Source of the DNA: Anaerolineales bacterium
Lineage (GTDB): Bacteria > Chloroflexota > Anaerolineae > 4572-78 > NAK82
DNA: 10,687 nt
Direction of reading: 5' to 3'
Assembly: GCA_024643945.1 (NCBI GenBank)
Contig: JAHELX010000158.1
Span: 1 to 10,687, forward strand
Positions 6,993 through 10,687 of this stretch are shown one piece after another. How positions within the stretch are numbered: the first letter of the stretch is position 1; each line of letters opens with the position of its first letter. Position numbers and translations under genes: made by a program. Under the pieces are notes generated by a model. That model ran no database searches. It was not told where the DNA came from and saw only the letters and a list, made by a program, of their open reading frames with translations.

Positions 6993-8807
6993 TCAATCTT
7001 CGGACAGGATGTGGCCCTGGATGTCTACTACCACCCTTTTGCTCCACACCCAACCCCTGGTATGATCGTCGTTGTTGGCGCCCCACACATTAACGGTGCC
7101 TGCCTGCCACGAGTCCAGCACGTCACCCCCGCGCCGAATAGAGAAACCCCAGGTATAGCCCTCATAAGTATTTTTCACGCTAAAGCTGAAGGTATTGCTT
7201 TCGGGCATGAGCCAGTCGGCGGGTACCAGGACCCAACCGGTATCTTCCTCATCTTTGAGGCGGCGCACCACTTCCTGATCATTGACATAGACTATACCCA
7301 GGTCATCAATGTTATAGATGCGCACGTACCAGGGGGTGAGCAGCCCGTCGAGTTGCTCCAGGTAGGTTGCCGTGTCCAGGTAATCAGGGTCTGCGTGCGC
7401 CACCTGGTCGAACTCGCGTTGGGCGGCCTGCCATTGCCGCTGCTCAAAATAGTCAACGCCCCGTTGGTAGTGTTCTGCCATATCGGCGATGGCGGTGGCC
7501 GTGGCTTCCGCCTGGACGACAGCAGTGCCCGTAGCGGCAGCCCGCGCCTGGGCGGTGACGGTCGGTGCCGCCTGGGCAGTGGTGGTGGCCATGGCTACCT
7601 GTGCCGTAGCCGCTACCTGGGCCTGGGCGGTGGTGTTTGTCTGCGCCTGGACGGTGATTAGCCGAATCGATGCATCGGCATATGCCCCGGCATGGGTGTA
7701 CTCATCCAGGGCGCTGGCCGATTCGCCGGCTGCCTCAAAAGCCAGGCCGGCTCGGTAGTGCTGTTCTAGGGCCTGCTGGCGGCGTATGGCCGGGACACCC
7801 CACACCAGGCCGGCCACCTCGGTTGTCAGCAGTAGCAAGATAGCCAGGCCGATGGCCGTCCCAAGCAGTGTCTTGAGAGAAAGCAACGACTCGGCCGCTG
7901 GCGTTCGTCCTGGCTTGGTAGGCTTCACAGCGTAACCGCAACTCTGGCAAAAGTAAGCACTGGCTCGAACCTGTGCTCCACAGCGGGGGCACGACACGAG
8001 TGCCTGGGTCTGTGCCGCGCTGAGGGCGGCCCGCAGAGCAACTATAGATTGAAATCGGTCTTCTGGATTCACCTGGGTGGCCTGGCCAACGATCACTTCA
8101 AGTTGGGGGGAGACAGCCGGGTTCAAGTGACGGGCCGGGGGGAGATTGAAGGGGGCATCGGCCGGGTCATACCCGGTGACCATCTGGTGAAGGAGCACGC
8201 CCAGGCTATAGACGTCGGAGCGGGCGTCGGTCTGCCTCCGACCGTGATGCTCGGGTGAAGCGTAGCCTTCGGTACCCAAAGGCAGGGTGTCACTGGCTTG
8301 GCCCGGCTTGAAGAAGCGGGCGATGCCGAAATCTATCAGCTTGAGACTCCCAGTTGGGGTCACGATGACATTGGAGGGTTTCAGATCGCGGTAGATGACC
8401 GGTGGGCTCTGGCCATGCAGGTAGACCAGGATATCACACAGTTGCAGCCCCCAGGTGATGGCCTGCTCCTCGGTCATTCTCTGCCGAGGAGCTTCCTTCA
8501 AAGCCTCTTCCAAGGTGCGACCTTCCACATAATCCATGACCAGGTACCACCAGCCCTTTTCCTCAAAAAAGTCGGAGACATTGGTGAGAGCAGGATGATT
8601 GAGGCGGGCCAGGACCTGGGCTTCGTGGTGAAAGTCAGTGGGCGAGAGGGTGGCATTGGTGCGCTTAACGGCACATTGCCTGTCGCTCAAGCGGGTGTCC
8701 TGGGTCAGGTAGACCTGGCTCATACCCCCTTCGCCCAGCAACTTTATCACGCGGTAGCGCCCCGCGTCGCCGACCCGCATGTCCCTGGATAACAGATCTT
8801 TGGGCAT
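6993..8807 (-). CDS. Hanks-type Ser/Thr protein kinase with zinc ribbon, one membrane segment, TPR-like repeats and C-terminal beta domain
   Basis: 604 residues. The start is the ATG at 8807, preceded at 6 bases by GGAGGT; an in-frame extension to 8909 has no such site. Kinase domain about 18-262: glycine loop GEGGMSQVY at 25-33 (Ser30 in place of the third Gly), Lys48, helix-C Glu62, catalytic loop YRDLKPSN at 139-146 (Tyr replaces His), DFG at 159-161, GTEGYASPE. A zinc ribbon follows (Cys273, 276, 287, 290), then a membrane segment at about 314-336. Outside the membrane come a TPR-like unit (about 344-389), an Ala/Thr/Gln-rich stretch (390-443), a second TPR-like unit (444-490) and a beta-rich domain (491-604) with WYVRIYNIDD and GYTWGFSIRRG. 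This is receptor-kinase architecture: external domains sense, the cytoplasmic kinase signals. The external half is paralogous to the next gene, 61 bases downstream, suggesting the two proteins work together. The ligand is unknown. Confidence 0.95.
   Translation of the reverse strand: MPKDLLSRDMRVGDAGRYRVIKLLGEGGMSQVYLTQDTRLSDRQCAVKRTNATLSPTDFHHEAQVLARLNHPALTNVSDFFEEKGWWYLVMDYVEGRTLEEALKEAPRQRMTEEQAITWGLQLCDILVYLHGQSPPVIYRDLKPSNVIVTPTGSLKLIDFGIARFFKPGQASDTLPLGTEGYASPEHHGRRQTDARSDVYSLGVLLHQMVTGYDPADAPFNLPPARHLNPAVSPQLEVIVGQATQVNPEDRFQSIVALRAALSAAQTQALVSCPRCGAQVRASAYFCQSCGYAVKPTKPGRTPAAESLLSLKTLLGTAIGLAILLLLTTEVAGLVWGVPAIRRQQALEQHYRAGLAFEAAGESASALDEYTHAGAYADASIRLITVQAQTNTTAQAQVAATAQVAMATTTAQAAPTVTAQARAAATGTAVVQAEATATAIADMAEHYQRGVDYFEQRQWQAAQREFDQVAHADPDYLDTATYLEQLDGLLTPWYVRIYNIDDLGIVYVNDQEVVRRLKDEEDTGWVLVPADWLMPESNTFSFSVKNTYEGYTWGFSIRRGGDVLDSWQAGTVNVWGANNDDHTRGWVWSKRVVVDIQGHILSED
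7479..7640 (-). repeat. Ala/Thr/Gln-rich low-complexity coding segment
   Basis: Codes for residues 390-443 of the kinase, with recurring short phrases such as TAQAQVAATAQ and TAQARAAATGTA. It separates two TPR-like units and probably forms a long helix or flexible spacer. Similar Ala/Thr/Gln repeats are familiar from extracellular parts of Chloroflexota proteins. The related protein at 5993-6931 has only a short version (AQHAAATATAET). Confidence 0.7.
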
Positions 8808-8813
8808 TGTGTT

Positions 8814-8819
8814 ACCTCC
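8814..8819 (-). promoter_or_regulatory. Ribosome binding site deciding the start of the receptor-like kinase
   Basis: GGAGGT on the minus strand, 6 bases before the ATG at 8807. It supports this start over the longer in-frame extension reaching 8909. Confidence 0.75.
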
Positions 8820-8904
8820 ATCCCGATGGTAGCTTGGGTTCTTGGCCCGGCAACGAGTTGGTAGGCTGCGAACTTGCCTTACTCTTGCTGTCCGCTCAAT
8901 CCGG

Positions 8905-8928
8905 AACACGCAATACGCAGTGTGTGTT
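8905..8928. repeat. Imperfect inverted repeat just after the FHA membrane gene
   Basis: AACACGCA at 8905-8912 and TGTGTGTT at 8921-8928 pair over 7 of 8 positions across an 8-base loop, four bases beyond the FHA gene's stop codon. No T-run follows on the minus strand, so a terminator is not supported. It lies in the 125-base gap before the kinase, where I see no clear promoter. Confidence 0.3.
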
Positions 8929-8932
8929 ATCC

Positions 8933-9808
8933 CTATTTCGCTCTGAACTCGACCACAGTATCCCCCAACCGGATCTGATCGCCGTGCTTCAGAATATGAC
9001 CGCCAGCCGGGACGCGGGCGGTCCCGACAAAGGTGCCCGACGGCGAGCCCAGGTCTTGGACCACGAAGTGCTGGGCCTGCCTGCCCACCCGGGCATGCTG
9101 CTTGGCGATGGCTTTGTCGCCGGGCAGGTAGACGTCGCAGCCGTCGTAGCTGCCCAGGATGGCCGTGTCCGCCACCGAAACCTCGGTCCCGGCCCGCTTG
9201 CCGCTCCTGACGATGAGCAAACCGCGCCCGACGACCCGCTCCAGGACCTCCACCGACAGGGCGGTGATGCCCCCCAGGCTGGCTCCGATCAAGATCAGCC
9301 CCAGCGCTCCCAGGAAGACCTGGGCGGTGTCGCTCTGGCGCAAGAAGAGCTGGGTAACTCCCTCGTAGGCCAGCCCGCCCACCAGCCCGGCCAGCGTCCC
9401 GCCGACCAGACCGTAGAAGGTGCGCCTGGGGCTACGGTTGATCACTCCCTGTCCGGCGCCCAGGCAGAGACCAAGTGCGGTCCAACCCAAAGCACGGCCC
9501 AGAAAGCCACCGCCGGTGATCAGAAAGGCAGTCTGGCCAACCAACAATCCCACCAGGCCACCGACTGCGCCAGCAATCGCTCCCAACACTAGGCCCAACA
9601 ACGCCTGGACGGCGGAACGCTTGACGACAGCCCCCTCGACCATACCCACGGCGCCCCCAATGAACAGACCGGCGCCAGCCCCGATGAAGGCCACAGCCAG
9701 CCACAGGTTCCAGGTGGCGGTAGGCAAGAGGCCCACCAGCAGCCAGGCGACCAGCCCACCCAGCGCGCCAAAGACGGCGTTGTAGTAGATCTGCATCCTG
9801 CGGCTCAT
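8933..9808 (-). CDS. Polytopic membrane protein with C-terminal (degenerate) FHA domain
   Basis: 291 residues; ATG at 9808. GAGGTG at 9813-9818, overlapping the end of the preceding gene, is the likely ribosome binding site. The first about 190 residues are Gly/Ala-rich hydrophobic segments (five or six spans, with repeated GALGGLVAWL-like and GGTLAGLVGG-like stretches). Residues 194-291 form an FHA domain: LLIVRSGKRAG, ILGSYDGCDVYL, KQHARV, DLGSPSGTFV and HGDQIRLGD follow the family's strand order. However, the residues that usually contact phosphothreonine are replaced: Arg by Ser220, Ser by Ala235 and Asn by Ser257; the structural His238 is kept. It may therefore bind protein without phosphothreonine or serve as a scaffold (inference). 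Only 3 bases separate it from the stop of the vWA gene, which suggests translational coupling and a shared function at the membrane. Confidence 0.92.
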   Translation of the reverse strand: MSRRMQIYYNAVFGALGGLVAWLLVGLLPTATWNLWLAVAFIGAGAGLFIGGAVGMVEGAVVKRSAVQALLGLVLGAIAGAVGGLVGLLVGQTAFLITGGGFLGRALGWTALGLCLGAGQGVINRSPRRTFYGLVGGTLAGLVGGLAYEGVTQLFLRQSDTAQVFLGALGLILIGASLGGITALSVEVLERVVGRGLLIVRSGKRAGTEVSVADTAILGSYDGCDVYLPGDKAIAKQHARVGRQAQHFVVQDLGSPSGTFVGTARVPAGGHILKHGDQIRLGDTVVEFRAK

Positions 9809-9811
9809 GGC

Positions 9812-10687
9812 TCACCTCGCTCCTGGTCTGTATCCACAACGGGCGCAGAATTTCGCCCCCGGCCGCATGGCGTAGCCGCATTGAGGACAGGTCAAGGAGG
9901 GCAACTGCGACGGCGCAACCGCAACTGGCTGCCCGCAAGCGGCGCAAAACTTAGCGCCGGGCCGCACAGGACGCCCGCAGTGCGGACAGGCCAGGGAGGC
10001 TGGCGGGGGCGTTGGAGATGGCTGCACCATCTCAGGCCGCGCCGGGTATGGCGGGTAGGGGACGCGCGGGGGCGCCGAAGGCGGCGCCCGCCTGGCGGCC
10101 ACCAGGCGCAACCCGGCCGGGGCAGCCAGCATCGCCAGCAAGGGGAGCAGGCACAGAGCGCCTACCAGCGGCCTGGACTGGATATTAAGCAGGTGTTTTT
10201 CCAGGTAGGCGCCACCGCCGCTGCTTTCGGCCCCGCTCCCGGCACCAATGGAAACCCGGATGTCGCGGCGCGTGCCGTCATAAGTCGGGCGCGGGCTGCG
10301 GTAGGTGATGCGATACTGGTTGGCGATGGCTGTCCCGATTCGCTCAATGATGCCGGTGAAGTTGGGCTCGCGGCCGATGTCGTAAAAATCACCCCCCAGC
10401 CCCTCGGCCATCCGCTGGTATTCGTTCTTAGCTGGCAAACCATATCGGCCCGGCAGTCCACGCCAGACATTGTCCTCTTCCGGCAATTCGCTCAGGTCTG
10501 GCGCCACGGCAAACAAGGTCACGTGAGCCGACTCCAACATGCCCAAGGTCTCATCAAGGGTCAAGTTGGAAAAGTCGGTTGGGTCATCACGATGGTGGGG
10601 CGGGGCATCAGTGATAAGGATCAGCACCCGTTGCGCTTTATCACGGAAGCGCATCTGGCTGCCCTTTAGCATGGCGTCCAGGGCCAA
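9812..10687 (-). CDS. vWA-domain membrane protein with two C-terminal zinc ribbons (partial, 5' end beyond window)
   Basis: The reading frame is open to the right edge, so the N-terminus and the first MIDAS motif (DxSxS) are missing. The 291 visible residues, numbered from the edge, start in the late part of a von Willebrand A domain: RVLILITDAPPH at 20-31 is the strand carrying the third MIDAS aspartate (Asp27), followed by LESAHVTLFAVAPD and QYRITYRSPRPTYDGTRRDI, a beta segment typical after bacterial vWA domains. A membrane segment lies at about 173-197, then a Pro-rich linker, then two near-identical zinc ribbons (Cys234, 237, 248, 251 and Cys267, 270, 281, 284), each with RPGAKFC. The vWA part is probably outside and the ribbons inside (inference). 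vWA domains bind protein ligands through a metal ion. It is tightly coupled to the FHA membrane gene downstream. The triplet at the edge is TTG, but I treat it as internal, not a start. Confidence 0.9.
   Translation of the reverse strand: MALDAMLKGSQMRFRDKAQRVLILITDAPPHHRDDPTDFSNLTLDETLGMLESAHVTLFAVAPDLSELPEEDNVWRGLPGRYGLPAKNEYQRMAEGLGGDFYDIGREPNFTGIIERIGTAIANQYRITYRSPRPTYDGTRRDIRVSIGAGSGAESSGGGAYLEKHLLNIQSRPLVGALCLLPLLAMLAAPAGLRLVAARRAPPSAPPRVPYPPYPARPEMVQPSPTPPPASLACPHCGRPVRPGAKFCAACGQPVAVAPSQLPSLTCPQCGYAMRPGAKFCARCGYRPGAR

Noticed and set aside
8808..8909. N-terminal extension of the receptor-like kinase
   Set aside because: The 34 extra residues are not kinase-like, and GGAGGT sits directly before the ATG at 8807.
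8807..9592. 261-codon plus-strand open frame opposite the FHA membrane gene
   Set aside because: Antisense to a gene with clear FHA and membrane segments; low-complexity Gln/Ala/Asp-rich product with no recognisable domain.

Overview
This window looks like a piece of a high-GC bacterial chromosome, most likely from the Chloroflexota (Anaerolineae or Caldilineae-like). The taxonomic guess is inference. It rests on the Ala/Thr/Gln-rich and Pro/Thr-rich extracellular linkers, the many Hanks-type Ser/Thr kinases with extra zinc ribbons, a kinase-WD40 fusion, and strong AGGAGG-type ribosome binding sites. No rRNA, tRNA, CRISPR array, transposase or phage gene is visible.

All eight genes lie on the minus strand, so transcription runs from the right edge to the left edge. 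In that order they are: (1) the C-terminal part of a membrane-anchored von Willebrand A (vWA) protein ending in two zinc ribbons (9812-10687, cut by the window edge); (2) a polytopic membrane protein with a C-terminal FHA domain whose phosphothreonine-contact residues look lost (8933-9808); (3) a Ser/Thr kinase with zinc ribbon, one membrane segment, TPR-like repeats and a C-terminal beta domain (6993-8807); (4) a kinase-less relative of the extracellular half of gene 3 (5993-6931); (5) a Ser/Thr kinase with one membrane segment and a seven-blade WD40 propeller (3844-5880); (6) a zinc-ribbon membrane protein (2907-3785); (7) a Ser/Thr kinase with two N-terminal zinc ribbons and a polytopic C-terminus (1096-2769); (8) a zinc-ribbon, canonical-FHA membrane protein, cut by the left edge (1-1071). 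Gaps between genes are 3, 125, 61, 112, 58, 137 and 24 bases, so one long operon or a few overlapping transcription units is plausible. No gene-free stretch exceeds 300 bases.

The genes read as one membrane-associated phospho-signalling island. Three kinases would phosphorylate Ser/Thr, a canonical FHA protein could read phosphothreonine, and the vWA protein and extracytoplasmic repeat or beta domains could sense or scaffold. Three modules recur across the cluster and tie the genes together: a CxxC-x10-CxxC zinc ribbon (seven copies in five proteins), a C-terminal extracytoplasmic beta domain shared by genes 3 and 4, and a small beta domain after a membrane hairpin shared by genes 6 and 8. 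No PP2C phosphatase is present inside the window. The vWA + kinase + zinc ribbon content loosely recalls the TerY-P type of triad, but that comparison is inference.

The most unusual DNA element is a 13-copy TAAGGT/ACCTTA hexamer array directly abutting the ribosome binding site of gene 7. Within gene 5, the WD40 blades form a 126-bp tandem repeat with stretches of exact identity between non-adjacent blades.
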